Assembly (NCBI GenBank): GCA_036936605.1
Contig: JAUPFV010000001.1
Coordinates: 216,037,530-216,101,529 of the forward strand
Reading direction: 5' to 3'
DNA from: Limnanthes douglasii subsp. nivea
Taxonomy: Eukaryota; Streptophyta; Magnoliopsida; Brassicales; Limnanthaceae
Length of the DNA stretch: 64,000 nt
How positions within the stretch are numbered: the first letter of the stretch is position 1; each line of letters opens with the position of its first letter. The translations under genes and the position numbers were made by a program. Positions 1 to 12,800 of the stretch are shown one piece after another. The notes beneath the pieces were generated by a model. The model had not been told where the DNA came from. It saw nothing but the letters and a program-made list of their open reading frames with translations, and made no database searches.

Positions 1-1467
1 TTCTTAAGTAGCAAAAAATATAATTGTAAAATCTTTTTAACATAATAATGGTATCTAAAACTTAGAGAACAATATATTTAGCGTTATTTATCACCCCAAA
101 TTTTATATGCAGGTGTGTATATATATATCTTGATATCAACATTGTAATGTTTTAAAGAGATAACAAAATTGAACAATAGGTAAGTTCAAGAAAACATATC
201 TTTATATAGTTGGTGAAAGTTATTTGTGATATTATGAAAAAATAGCTATTAAGTGTATCAATTGGTAATAAGTGATATAAAAAATATTAAATAGAAAATA
301 AGAAAATGTAAGTAAAAGTACCCAACATTAATTTTTATTGGCGTTTAGTAACCCAATTTTTACTATTACCTATATGATACCCAATTTTCTATTTAACTCC
401 AACTTAGGGATAGCAATTGTTTCCGAACCCGCGGGTACCCAACCCGAACGGACCCGATGGGGTGGGTTATGAGTTATAAAATTTTTCCACGGATGGGTGG
501 TGGGTTTGAAAAGTTACTACACGCCGGGTCTGGGATGGTTTATGGGTTTAAGAAATTTTCCGCGGGTACCCAACCCGAACCCGATACACCGGATAATACC
601 CGACGGGTATCCGCTAAATTAATATTATATAATATATTATATTATATTATTTAATATGATTTATCAAATTTTAAAATAATGTTATTAATATCCGTATCTG
701 TATTCTGTAATACCAAAACAATGTATTATTTGCTAATATATATGATATATTTTGAAAAATATTATTCTACATCAAATATTAAATTTGATTTTTAATTTTT
801 TTTAAACATTTTTTCTCTCTACAAAACTGATACTAGGTCTAATATTATTAATTAAATTTGAAAAACTTACTAACATATACCATATATTGATTATTAATAA
901 CATAACAAAAATACAAAATATTTGCGAATATATTCTGAAAAATATCATTCTACATTTAAACATTAAATTTGATATTTTGATTTCTCATTTTTAAATATAT
1001 TTTTTTGGTCTAATATTATTATTATTTAAATTCAAAAAATATTTACTAACCATATATTAAAATATTTGCTAAAATACCATATATTTGCTAAAATACCATA
1101 TATTAAAATATACCATATATTTTTCTTTTAGCATATAGTATATATTGAAAGATTTTCTAAAATACCATATATTTGCTTCAATGGGTATCCGCGGATGGGT
1201 ACCCGAACCCGCCAGGTTAGGGTGTGGGAAAAAAATATTACTACCCGACCGATAAGGGTTAGGGTATGAGTTTGAAAAAATATAGACGAGATGGGTTACG
1301 GGTTTAGCTATACCCGCACCCATCCCGACTAATTGCCAACTCAATATCCAATTTTCTAATAGCACCACAAATATTCATACTTCATCACCAACCACATATA
1401 TTACAATGTTGAAATAACCAATTGTTTTAAACTTCGAATCGAGAAATCAATTCGATATCGGCTAGGA
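1..1467. repeat. Segmental tandem duplication, copy A (split by an inserted element)
   Basis: The first ~405 bases recur almost base for base from 1468 onward, beginning with the same ttcttaagta word. After a foreign segment (406-1334) the match resumes through the ccaattttctaatarcacc stretch and fades near 1400. Copy A probably begins left of the window. No coding potential is evident. The two copies let the inserted segment be delimited exactly. Confidence 0.8.
406..1334. mobile_element. hAT-like non-autonomous element with CGGGT-rich subterminal repeats
   Basis: This 929-bp segment is absent from the neighbouring duplicate copy, which therefore acts as an empty site. It is bordered by tccaactt (398-405) and gccaactc (1335-1342); the empty copy reads tccaactc, so both fit one 8-bp target-site duplication with a single change each. 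Both ends are packed with cgggt/acccg words in opposite orientation, typical of plant hAT-type non-autonomous elements. No transposase ORF is present. The superfamily is inferred from the 8-bp duplication and subterminal repeats, because the terminal inverted repeat itself is weak. Confidence 0.6.
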
Positions 1468-1923
1468 TTCTTAAGTAACAAAAAATATAATTGTAAATTT
1501 TTTGAAACATAATAATGGTATCTAAAACTTAGAGAACACTATATTTAGTGTTATTTATCACCTCAAATTTTATACGCATGCGTATATATATATATATCTT
1601 GATATCAACATTGTAATGTTTTAAAGAGATAACAAATTTGAATAATAGGTTAGTTCAAGAAAATATATCTTTATATAGTTGGTGAAAGTTATTTGTGAAA
1701 TTAATTAAAATAGATATTAAGTGTATTAGTTGGTAATAAGTGATATAACTAAAATTATATAGAAAATAAGAAAATGTAAGTAAATGTACCGAACATTATT
1801 GACATTTAGTAACCCAAGTTTTACTATTACATATATAATACCTACTTTTCTATTTAACTCCAACTCAAAACCCAATTTTCTAATAACACCTCAAATATTC
1901 ATACTTCATCACCAGCCACATAA
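1468..1923. repeat. Segmental tandem duplication, copy B (uninterrupted)
   Basis: This copy is collinear with bases 1-405 plus 1335-1400, and diverges after the atacttcatcaccagccacat stretch. It lacks the 929-bp insertion found in copy A. An AT dinucleotide run lies near 1585-1597 in both copies. Bases 1924-2090 downstream hold only low-complexity AT-rich sequence. Confidence 0.8.
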
Positions 1924-2089
1924 TCACTTCTCAGTATTTGAACCAAAGCTTCTCTTTTTTCTTTTTATTTTATGTTTTAAAAAGTTTGCATCTTTCAAAC
2001 CAAATCCCGAATGTCTTTTTTCAAAAGTACTACCGACGTTGTTTTTTTAAGACGAACAAAACTAAATCTATGGATAATATTTTTTATTT

Positions 2090-2420
2090 TTTTCACGAGA
2101 CCCAGTAATCCTAATTTTGCATACTTTATCATTAAGTTTGTCTGGTCTTACATCTCGTACTTTATTTATCATGGTCTCGCAAGCTGAAATAGAGATATGT
2201 CGATACGAGTCATGTTGAAGTGGATAAATGTGAGACCCGACTAAGTAGAGAGATGTGAAACCATGCATGTTGAAGTGGAGAGATGCGATAATGTACTACT
2301 TAATAATAAAGATGCGAGACCCGACCATGTTAAATCATGCGAGATCGGACATAATCAAGTGGAGGGATTGAGACATATACTACTTGATAATAAAGATGCG
2401 AGACCATGATTACTAGGTCT
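2090..2420. repeat. Short imperfect tandem repeat (~84 bp period)
   Basis: The phrase taataaagatgcgagacc (one variant base) occurs at about 2302 and again at about 2386. Variants of gagacccgac and gttgaagtggagagatg are scattered between 2200 and 2330. No ORF of interest covers the tract. It may be an old repeat fragment of unknown family. From 2421 to 2860 I see only AT-rich sequence without a recognisable feature. Confidence 0.45.
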
Positions 2421-2867
2421 GACAAGAAAAAAAATTCAAAACCTATCATCAATGGATCTACTTTTGTTCGTTTAAAATAAACAAAGCTTTCAAATTTATT
2501 TTCTGAACTACAATTTGAAATATATAATACAATTTGAAATATATAATTTTAAAAAAACTTGATTTAAATACAAATAATATGGTTACTTGTAATTTTTCTT
2601 CTTCACCGAATATTTATGAATAATTCATCCTTGAAAATAAGCTTGGCTTTTATTCTTTATCTTCTATTTAATTAACAAATTTATTAAAAAAAATCTAATA
2701 AAAACAAGTTAAGACGAAAATCTAAACCGGTATTAGATATAAAATATATTTTGTTTTTAACCAAAATTTTATAAGGTGCAGTCTTCTAATTTTTTTTTTA
2801 TTCCATTTTGTGTTTTATCTTTTCTTTCATCGAACAATTTTAGATGATTAATTAAATGGAGGGTGTT

Positions 2868-3062
2868 ATCGATAAATACACGAAGAATATTTTTATGAGA
2901 AAAGTTAAAAAGCTAAAGTTTAAAGCTCTACCTATTTTGCTCATTCAGTAATATAAGTTGATTGATAAATACACGGGGAGTTGTTAGAGGAAAACAGGAA
3001 GAGTAGTTACCAACTTTCAAGAGAAAAGCTAAAAGCCAAAGCTCTACTTATTTTGGTCATTA
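2868..3062. repeat. Tandem duplication, ~95 bp unit
   Basis: A unit starting gataaatacacg and ending aaagctctacctattttgctcat (2868-2945) is repeated with changes at 2961-3060, where it ends aaagctctacttattttggtcat. Identity is high only at the ends of the unit. It carries no coding sequence and its origin is unknown. Confidence 0.5.
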
Positions 3063-3142
3063 TTTTTATAAATGGATAATTTGATCTTTTACTATTTGTA
3101 TTTTAATTAGTTTAGTCACCATGCTAAGTATTAAGTATCTTT

Positions 3143-3276
3143 GGGTGTGTCAAGTTAATTGAATTAGTTGGTCATAAATATCAAAAGTTCGATAGTCATA
3201 GATTTCTTGGGGTGTGTTAAGTTAATTGAGTTAGTTGGTCACAAATTTCAAAAGTTTGATAGTTAGATCTATTTTG
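3143..3276 (+). repeat. Probable 5' LTR remnant of a copia element, duplicated 67-bp unit
   Basis: Two direct copies of a 67-bp unit start gggtgtgt (3143 and 3210) and contain ttaattgarttagttggtca. The same words, agctagttgaattagctagtcaa, open the putative 3' LTR at 7010 immediately after a polypurine tract. I infer that this is what remains of the 5' LTR of the decayed copia element. A weak primer-binding-site remnant may lie near 3283-3295, but the usual tggtatcagagc is not preserved. Confidence 0.4.
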
Positions 3277-3299
3277 GGTTAAGGGGTATGGAGTTTAGT

Positions 3300-6200
3300 A
3301 GAAGAGGATTACACCGAACCGATAAAGGGAATCGAAAAAACTGCAACGCAGAAGAAGAATTTTGAGGAGTTCAAGATGAAAGATCATCAAGTGAAGGATT
3401 ACATGTTCAATGAAATTAACGAGGTTGTGTTGAACAGATCTTGGATCGTAAAACATCCAAAATCATTTGGAATTCAATGAAGAGAAAATAGGAAGGAAAC
3501 AATAGAGTGAAGAGATCTTTTCTCCAAACCTTAAAAAGAGATTTTGAGGCTTTTTAAATGAAGAATAAAGAGAACATCAATGATTATTTTAGAAGAGTAA
3601 TGTATCTCTCCAACAAGATGAGACGCAGCAGAGAAGACATGTCAGATTGATTTAAAGATTGTTGAGAAAATACTTTGAGCTCTGATTGACAAGTTCACAT
3701 ATGTGGTGGTGCCAATCGAGGAGTCAAAAGACACACAATGACAATCGATGAACTACAGAGCTCTTTGTCCGTACATGAAAATAAATTCAAGAAGACCACT
3801 CATGAAGAAGATGATCAAGCTTTCAATATCATATACAGAAGCAGAAGATCATATAAAGGTCGAGGCAGGGGCAGAAGACGATCATTCAATAAAGCAACAA
3901 TCAAGTGTTAGAACTACCAAAACTTGGACATTTTCAAAATGAATGTCCAAATGGGAATGAAGCACATTTTGCAGAAATCAAAGAAAACAATGAAGTTCTT
4001 CTCATGGTGTATGTGGAACTTCAAGGTACTAGAAGAGAAGATGTGTGGTTTGTGGACTCTAGATGTTCAAACCATATGTGTGGAGAAGAAAGCAGTGTGC
4101 TTTCAAACTTGGACACCAGTTTCACCCATAATGTCAAGCTTGGGAACAATCACAAACTAATGGTTGTTGGGAAAAGAGTGGTGAAGATAATACTTAAAGA
4201 AATAAGTTATGTGGTCAATGATATGTTTTATATTCTATAATTGAAGAACAACCTGTTGAGTGTTGGGATACTTCAAAAAATGGGTTTAAATGTGCTATTC
4301 AAAAGAGGAGATAAAAAAACATGCAACATCTTTCATCCCTCAGGAGGAAAAATAGTAGAATATTTATGAATGCTAATAGGATGTTTATCCGGTTGGGTGA
4401 ATCAAATGACAAAATAAAATAGGAGAGACAGATGCAGGTTAATATCTCAGACAATTAAGAGTTCTGACATCATCAATGTGAGTGCTACAAGGGACTTCAC
4501 ACATTATGTAGTAAAGATATGATTGTGAGTTAACCTGAAATTAGAGTTGTGAAAACTACATGTGAGGCGTGCGTCAAAGGGAAATACAATTATGTTCCAT
4601 TTCCAAAGCAAAGCAAGTGGGAAACCACTAATATATTGAAACTTATCCACTATGATCTCTGTGGTCTGATCAATCCACCATCAAATAGTCAAATAAGGTA
4701 CTTAATAACCTTTATTGACGATTTTTCGAGAAATACATATATATTTTATGTGTTAGAAAATCAGAAGTATTTCATCAGTTCAAGAGATGCAAAGCATTTG
4801 TGGAAAAGAAAACATGATTGTTCATCAGATGTCTAAGAACGAATAGAGGGGGATAATACAACTCAAATATGTTCGATGAATTCTTTAGAGACCATAGAAT
4901 AAAATACAGTTGACTATCGCCTTCACGCCGCAACAAAACGGTGTCGTTGAACATACAAAATAGATAATCATGAACTTGGTAAGAATAGTGTTACTAGAGA
5001 ATGAGGTGCCAAAATCTTTATGGCCAGACGTTTCCAATCGATGAATCACGTTATTAAAAGATCTCCTACACTCATTGTAAAAGATATGACTCGGGAAGAG
5101 GCATAAAATGGAAGAAAGCTGTAAGGCAAACACTTTAGGGTTTTTGGATGTATCAGATATGTTCATATTCCCAATGTTAAAAGAAGAAAGCTCGATGATA
5201 AAAGCGTGAAGTTTGTTATGTTAGTTTTCAACAATGAATCCAAAGCCTTTAAGATATTCGATTCAGTAGAGAAAAAGGTTCACATCAGCCGAGATGTGAT
5301 ATTTGAAGAAGGTAAGTAATGGAATTGGGGAGATATTAATTATTTTGGTAAAAAAATATTGAACTTGAATGAGAAAATGATTATAAAGATGTTGAGAATG
5401 CAGAGGAAGCTAAAGAAGTAGAAGAAGACACTGATGACGTTCCTTCATGAAACGATCCACCAACTGCCGAAACAATAACAAAAGACAAGGTGAGAAAACC
5501 ACAAATATGGTATGATGATTATATCACATAATAAAGGCTATCATATACAGAGGTATAAGCAAATATGGCTAGATTTAAGATTGGAACCTATATTTCATGG
5601 TTATATCAAATCCAACCAGTTTTAAAAAAGCAGTAAGACATCAGAAATGGAAACAAGCGTTGGATGCTGAGATACATTCCATCAAACAGAACCACAGGTG
5701 GACGCTAACTAAACTTCTTGTTGGATCCAATGCTATTGGGGTTAGGTGGATTTATAAGACCAAATTAAATAAACTAAGAGAGATAGACAAGTTCAAAGCT
5801 CAGCTGGTTTTAAAAGGGTATGTTCAAGAGTACATAGTAGATTACACAGAATGTTTTCGTACCATGGCTCGAATGAATACCGTAAGGATGATCATTGATA
5901 TAGAAGCACAAAGATGATGAAGAATCTATCAGATCGATGTCAAATATGTTTTTCTGCATGATGAGTTGAAAGAAGATGTACTTATATAGCAACCACAAGG
6001 TTATGAAATAATGGGGAAGAAGGACATGGTTTATAAGTTGCAGAAGGATTTTTACAGACTAAAACAAGCAGCCAGAGCTTTGTTCAATCGTATTGAGGCT
6101 TATATCGTCAATGAATAGTTTATAAGAAACTATAGTAATCAAATATTATTCGCCAAACAAAAGGGAGGTAAAATCCTAATTGTGAGCATTTATGTTGATC

Positions 6201-7009
6201 TATTGTTCAATAGTAATGAAAAGGAATTGTTGAATGAGTTCAAACGATCCATGAAGAATGAATTCAAAATGACTGATTTGGGGAAGATGAGATATTTTCT
6301 TGGAATTGAAGTGATGCAGAAGGCTGATGACATCTTTATATGTCAATGAAAATATATTCCAGAGTTGATCGAGAGATTTGTGATGCAAAATTACTCTGTT
6401 TGCAATCCGATAGTCCTTACACAAAATGTTGGCCGAGATGCAGCTGGTGTGAAGGTCGACTCAATGTTATATAAGAAAATTTTGGGCAGCTTAATGTATC
6501 TCATAGCCACACGACTTGACTTCATATTTGTGGTAAGTCTTATTAGTCGTTTCATGGAAAATCCTACATAGTTGAAAGGAACTCTGGAATTCGGTACTTG
6601 AAGGGAACTCTGGAATTTGGGATATGGTATCAACGTAAAGGGAAGAGTGAACTCTAAGGCTACACCAATAGTGACTATGCGAGAGATATTGATGACAGTA
6701 CGAGCACTTCAAACAAGTCAAAACACATAAGGAAGTGCACTCCTACCATTTGGATGAGCATGATATTGAAAGACACAAGGGAATGCAATCATACACAGGA
6801 AGTCAAAACACATAAGCGTTCAATTTTATTTTCTTTTAGAATTGATAAAGGAAGGTGTTGTTAAATTGGTCTATTGCAGCACTGACGAGCAATTGACTGA
6901 CATAATGGCATAACCTTTGAAGATGACATCAGCTCAAAGGATCAGAGAAACGTTTGTGATGAGTGTTGTGAACTTAAACTCTAAATCAGGTTCAGTTCAA
7001 GGGAGGGAT
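3300..7009 (+). pseudogene. Decayed Ty1/copia gag-pol polyprotein
   Basis: Plus-strand fragments follow copia order. A gag zinc-knuckle remnant (GHFQNECPNGNEAHF, ~3920) is followed by a protease-like region VWFVDSRCSNHMCG (~4045), where the usual DSG reads DSR. Next come a GAG-pre-integrase/integrase stretch (CEACVKGKYN, then LITFIDDFSRNTYIF, 4549-4836), an RT start (5597-5917, RWIYKTKLN and FKAQLVLKGY), the RT active-site region and an RNase H remnant near 6650. The YVDD box reads YVDLL near 6190, so one aspartate is gone. Many stops and frameshifts separate the pieces, so no functional protein can be made. A polypurine tract aagggagggat at 6999-7009 ends the unit. Confidence 0.85.
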
Positions 7010-7130
7010 TGATGAGCTAGTTGAATTAGCTAGTCAAATTTTCTATTCCCTTGTTAGTTGAGCGAGTTCATGTATTCTTTATAAAATACATTAAAACTAT
7101 GAATAAATGTTAAAGTTCTGGTACAATTAT
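7010..7130 (+). repeat. Probable 3' LTR remnant of the copia element
   Basis: A TG start directly follows the polypurine tract and the sequence tgatgagctagttgaattag resembles the duplicated unit at 3143-3276. The right end cannot be fixed because the 5' partner is decayed. Little more can be said. Confidence 0.4.
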
Positions 7131-7224
7131 TAGTCTAGACTGGCAATTTATAATGATATTCTTCAAAAAAAATATTCATCAAAATTTTGTTTTATTTTTA
7201 TGTAATTTTGATAAATAATAATGA

Positions 7225-7560
7225 TCAGATCTGATATCGTTGGAGGGATATCATAGTGAGTCCGATTTTATCCGGAGGGGTAGTTCAGACCGAATAAGTA
7301 AAATTCAAACAAATAAATAGAAACGCACGTGGACCAATGTCCTAGCATCTTAGTTTTTGGGTTTGGGGGCTCATATGTTTGACCCAAATATGATCCAACC
7401 CCACGACCCATAGATCCTGAAAAAACAGTATAAATATCCCAACCAACAACATTAAAGAGGTTGAGTTTTTTCTAGAAACAATATATACAAGCATACACCT
7501 CATTTCTCTCACTATTCTCTACAAAAAATACTTAATGTCAACCCACTAAAAGATCTTATA
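7225..7560 (+). repeat. Divergent solo LTR of the Tat-like gypsy family
   Basis: The order of conserved words matches the LTRs at 56169-56548 and 62481-62809: gagtccgattttatc, ggaggggtagttcagac, gggggctcatatgtttgacc, then a promoter-like agtataaatatcccaacc followed by aacaacatt. A TATA-like tataaata lies near 7430. No pol or gag is attached, so this is a solo LTR or a fragment. Boundaries are approximate. From 7561 to 8030 I see only AT-rich sequence. Confidence 0.5.
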
Positions 7561-8030
7561 TTTTATACCTGTGAACCAAATTTTTCCATCGTCAATTAAT
7601 ATCTTCGTTTTACTTCTAGATTACAATGTTCCTTCCAGATTAAAACCACATCAATTTGAAAAATTGTAAAGATATTCATTTCAATTAAAATTTAGTGATA
7701 ACGAAAATACAATTAAGTTCATTTAAAAAATATATATTATTAATAAATGGAGTAGTGACGTTTTTAAAATGTAAAACCATTCATTTTTCTTAAAAATAAA
7801 AGTAATTAGATTTGACTGTTTGATTATAGAATTATTTTAAGTCAATTATTTATAAAATGTTTTTAAATAAAGGAAGTTAATCATTTGCTTAACCGGGATA
7901 ATAACACCGATTGCAAAACCTTTAATAAGAATCTAAAATAATAACATTGTTTTAAATTTTAATAATTAATTTAGAAATAAATATTACAAAATAGAGCTAA
8001 CAGCCCAAAAATCAAATTAATAGTTTATTT

Positions 8031-8047
8031 TAGTTATATTTTACTCG
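8031..8047. repeat. Left target-site duplication of the LINE
   Basis: The 17-mer tagttatattttactcg matches tagttatatttcgctcg at 14582-14598 with two differences. A second shared word, taaagaaattttt, follows at nearly equal distance on both sides (8064-8076 and 14614-14626). The true duplication may therefore span about 46 bp and have decayed. Confidence 0.65.
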
Positions 8048-8339
8048 GGTCAGTTGTATATTTTAAAGAAATTTTTACTAATAATACAAATATTATTAAT
8101 GGCCATGAAAAAGCTCCAAGATCTTCAAGATCTGTTCCCGTCCATCGCGATATTTCTGTTCGCCTGAGTCATCATTGTCTCTTCTATTCCGCTCGTCTCT
8201 TCTTCTTCTAGTATCTGTGCCTGGATCTCTCTGATCTTCAGAGTTTTCGGGTTTGTTTAGTCTCTGTTTTCCCGGAAACAGAACCTCCCCTGGCTGCTTC
8301 TTCTCTTTGATAGCAGAGTCTCTGTTCTTTCTTGGTATC

Positions 8340-9890
8340 ATGTCTTTGAATCTCCAAATCATCGAAGAATTTCCTGTTCTTCAGACGGATATTAACAAAG
8401 CCAATCCCTCTGTCAAGAAATCTTACTCGGATATATTGTCTTCTGGTAATGTTCATAAGTTCCCTAAGCCGGATTTCGTTAAGTTGCACAATGATCATAA
8501 CGTTGTTCAGTTCTCGAACGAAACCAAAGAAGCCTTGCTGTCACAATAAAAAACGACCCTCATTGGAAAATTCAGTCTTGGCATTCCTAAGCGAGTTGCT
8601 TTCCAGTCTTTCATGGATTCTTTTAGGTTCGCAGGGCAGTTTTCGTATGCTACATTGGATTCCAGGAAAATTTTGATCGAGTTTAGTTTGGAGGAAGATC
8701 TTAGAAAGCTGTGGTCTAAACCTATTTGGAATGTGGAAGGAAAAGTAATGCGGATAATAAAATGGTCACCAGATTTTGGCAAGAACAGAGAGTGTCCTAA
8801 TGCCTTGATTTGGGTTAGGTTTGAAAATATGCCTCAGTTTTTATATAATGAGTTCATAGTCAGTGATATTGCTGGTTCATTAGGAAACGTTTACCAAATA
8901 TTTGTCCCTGCGAATAATAGAGTTAAAAGCTAATGCCTCCTATGCCCAGGTTGAAATTGACGTATCCAAAAGGCTTAAAAGGAAGATCTAGGTCGGCTTC
9001 AGTGAGAACGAGGGCTGCTGGATTGGCGTCAGTTATAGAAATGTTCCAGATTATTGCTTTAACTGCTTTCATTTGGGACACAAGGATGATGAATGTAAGA
9101 AGAATGAAGTTAAAAGGAATTCTCAGGATGTTCAACAAAGATCTGATATTATTTCCAAAGATGTAACTCAATCTGTTTCGTTACAAGATAATGTTACATT
9201 GGATCTTGTTCCTAAATCTACAAAAGTGCAAACTTTCACTCAAGTCTACAAAAGAAAGCTAAAATCTATTATAACAGCCAATGACAGGCCTTTTGTTTCT
9301 TGTCCCTCAACAAGTCTTGCAAGTCCTGTTAAAGAGAATGTTGTCTCCAATAATGATCACGATCTCATTAGTGCTCTTCAGAATCTTGAAGAAGATGCTA
9401 ACTCTTTAAGTCAGAATAATCATCAATCTTCTCCTCGCGGTGATAACAAGATAATGTTACATTGGATCTTGTTCCTAAATCTACAAAAGTGCAAACTTTC
9501 ACTCAAGTCTACAAAAGAAAGCTAAAATCTATTATAACAGCCAAGGACAGGCCTTTTGTTTCTTGTCCCTCAACAAGTCTTGCAAGTCCTGTTAAAGAGA
9601 ATGTTGTCTCCAATAATGATCACGATCTCATTAGTGCTCTTCAGAATCTTGAAGAAGATGCTAACTCTTTAAGTCAGAATAATCATCAATCTTCTCCTCG
9701 CGGTGATAACATTGGTAGCTATAACCCTTCTCCAAGGGCTAGCTCCAATAATCCTGATCCTGATTTCGACACTGTTATCTCTAGCAAGGTCAAGTCTGCA
9801 AATAAGAACAACAATTCAAAAAGGTTATCTATCAACTCTTTGAGAAAAAGAGAAAAGCTTCATAATCGATATGTATCTGATAATGTTTAA
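8340..9890 (+). pseudogene. LINE ORF1 (nucleic-acid-binding, gag-like), disrupted
   Basis: The start at 8340 (MSLNLQIIEEFPVL) gives the best match to plant L1 ORF1 proteins. A DUF4283-like region covers about 8600-8930 (FRFAGQFSYATLDSRKILIE; WVRFENMPQFLYNE). The CCHC knuckle CFNCFHLGHKDDEC is at 9055-9096. Lesions seen are an in-frame TAA at 8547-8549, a frameshift close to 8935, a TAG near 8995 where the family usually has a W, and a 263-bp direct duplication that shifts the frame. After the second duplicate the frame reads through to 9890 and overlaps the ORF2 start. In active relatives this protein binds the element RNA as a chaperone; here it cannot be full length. Confidence 0.85.
9185..9710 (+). 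repeat. 263-bp near-identical tandem duplication inside LINE ORF1
   Basis: Unit 1 (9185-9447) and unit 2 (9448-9710) start aagataatgttacattgg and end cgcggtgataac, differing at very few positions. The 263-bp offset is not a multiple of three, so the duplication shifts the frame of ORF1. The high identity implies an event later than insertion or carried by a recent source copy. Confidence 0.9.
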
Positions 9891-12800
9891 GTCTATTAGT
9901 TGGAATGCTCGTGGAATTCATAATAACCCTACTCTTGCTAGGCTAAAATTTATTATAAAGAATGAAAATGTTAAGCTAATTGCAATTCAAGAACCTATGG
10001 CTAGATATGACAAAATTGAGTTGATTGCTAGGAGGATTGGTTTTGCTAACTTTACGGCTAATATATCTAATAAAGTTTGGCTTTTTTGGCCTAATGATAT
10101 TAGTGTTTCTGTTATTTTTAATCATGATCAATTTCTGCATTTAGAAATCAATTATGCTGCTTTCACTTGTTTCTTCACTTCTGTTTATGCTAAGAATCAG
10201 ATAGTGCAACGCAAGTTGCTTTGGAGTCAGTTATGTAATCTAACCTGTGATGAGAAGCCCTGGATTATTGCTGGTGACTTCAACACAATAACTTGTCTTG
10301 AAGATCAATTGGGCCCTTCTTCTTTTGATGATGGTAGTGCTGAGGACTTCAATAATTTTATCAGACAGTGCAATCTCGAAGAGCCTGGTTATAGTGGCTC
10401 TAGATATACCTGGAGCAACAATAGAATTTGGAAAAGATTAGACAGGGTGTTAGTTAATCAAAAATCAATTGCTACATGGCACACTCAGGTTTTCCACATG
10501 GTCAGAACCTGTTCTGACCATGCCTCTCTTTTAATTTCTATTTCTAATAATCTTAACAGAATTTACAATAAAGGTTGCTTCAAGTTTATAAGTGCATGGT
10601 CTAATCATCCTGATTTTCTTAGCTGTGTTAAGCAGAACTGGGACAAGCATTGCAATGGGGATACTAATGTTATTTTCTGGTATAAGCTAAAGAGACTTAG
10701 GACTTGTCTTAAATCTTGGAATTTCACTACTTTTGGTAACATTTTTAGTAAAGTTAAAGATGCTACCATTGATGTCAATAACTGTGAAATAATTCATCAG
10801 CAGGTTAACAGCTCTACATCTAAGGCTAATCTATCTAAGGCCAATAGTATTCTTATTCTGGCTCTTAAAGATGAAGAGTGCTATTGGAGGCAAAAGTGTT
10901 ACAATTCCTGGCAAAATGACAGTGATGGTAACTCTAAGTTGTATCATAACTATGTTAACAAAAAGAGGAAAAAGAACTATATTCATGGTATCAAGGATAA
11001 TGGAATTTGGCTCACTGATCAAAATGATATTGCAAGTTCAGCTATTTCTTTTTTCAAGGATATTCTTTCTAACTGCTCTAATGATAGCTACTCTAGTATC
11101 CCTATTGATTCTATTCTTAACAATATCCCTAAGATTATTTCTGACAGGGACAATGAGGATATTCTTAAGCAAACTAATAGAGATGAAGTCTGGAATATTG
11201 TGAAGGCCATGAAGAATGATAGCGCTCCCGGGAATGACGGTTTCAATTGTTATTGTTTAAAAGTCTGCTGGGAGATTATTAATATTGATCTGTGCAATGC
11301 TCTTAACTCTTATCTTAATGGTGATTGCATTCCCAGTGGGGTGTTTGCCACTGGGATCTGTTTAATCCCGAAAGGTCCTAATCCTATTTCTTGGAGTAAT
11401 TACAGGCCCATTAGTCTGTGTTCTATTTTTAACAGAATTGTTTCTGGCCTTGTGAATAATAGAATATCTTGTATTCTTCCTAACTTAATTTCTAGAGGTT
11501 AAAGTGCCTTTGTTAAGAATAGGGCCATTCATGACAATATTCTGATCATTAAGGAAATGTTACATAATATCAAGCGAATTCCTTCTAAAGGAAATATCAT
11601 CTTGCAGATTGACATGACAAAAGCATTTGACAGAATGTCTCACACTTTTGTCATGAGCACTCTGAGATGTTTTGGTTTCTCTGAAGATATTGTGGCTCTC
11701 ATTCATAGATTGGTCTCTAAGGTCATGATCTCTGTTTTGATCAATGGGGTTAGTGCTGGTTATTTTCCCCAAAAGTGTGGGTTAAGACAATGAGACCCGT
11801 TGTCTCCTTGCTTGTTCATTCTAGCTGAGGAAGCCCTCCTCAGGGGCCTTTCTAATCTATATGCCTCTAATAATAACATGAGATATTATTTGAAATCTGG
11901 ATTTGTCTTACTTTGTTTAGCTTTTGCTGACGATATTGTTATTTTTTCAAATAGCTCTCCTTCTTCTATCAGCTGTCTGGGTCACCTGCTTGACAAATAT
12001 CAGAGTGAGTCTGGTCAGTTAATAAACAAAGCAAAGACCAAGATTATTACCTCTTTGAGCTGCTCCCATTCCACTACTACAAGAATCAAGTCTGCCACTG
12101 GCTTCAATATCGAGCATGCCCCTTTCACGTACATGGGTGTTACTATCTCTGCAAACAATAAAGGAAAGAATTATCTTCCTCTTCTAACTAAAATTTACAA
12201 TAAGATTCATGATTGGGATTTGAAGAATCTGTCTTTTGGGGGCAGGCTGTCTCTCATTAAGAGTGTTCTTTACCCTATCATTTATTTTTGGATGCAGAAC
12301 AGCCTGATCCCAAAAATATTGTTAATAAGCTGGAACTTTGTTTCAATAAGTTCCTTTGGAGATCTAAATTCTATGAGCCTTCTATTCATTGGTCTGCTTG
12401 GAGCAGCCTTTGTAAGCCTTATGATGAGGGTGGGTTGAACACCAAGCAATTGCTTGACATTCAACTCACCTTTTCTTTTAAACTTTGGTTTCTCTTTAGA
12501 AAAGGAGAATCGCTTTGGTCTGACCTCATGCTTAAAAACTATTGTGTTAATACTCATCCTATAATCTCTAAATGCAAGGTGACTGATTCCATTGTTTGGA
12601 AAAGGTTGTTCTCTGTGAAGGATCATGCTGATCAATATGTTAGTTGGAGTCTATGCAAGGGTGATATCGATTTTTGGAGAGACTCTTGGCATGGGATGGG
12701 TCCTATTGCTAATGATTCTAACTCTAATAGCTGGTTTTTGCCTGCTAAGGTGAAGTCCTTTTGGAAAATTAACACCTCGGATACTGACACTCTGTCTGCT

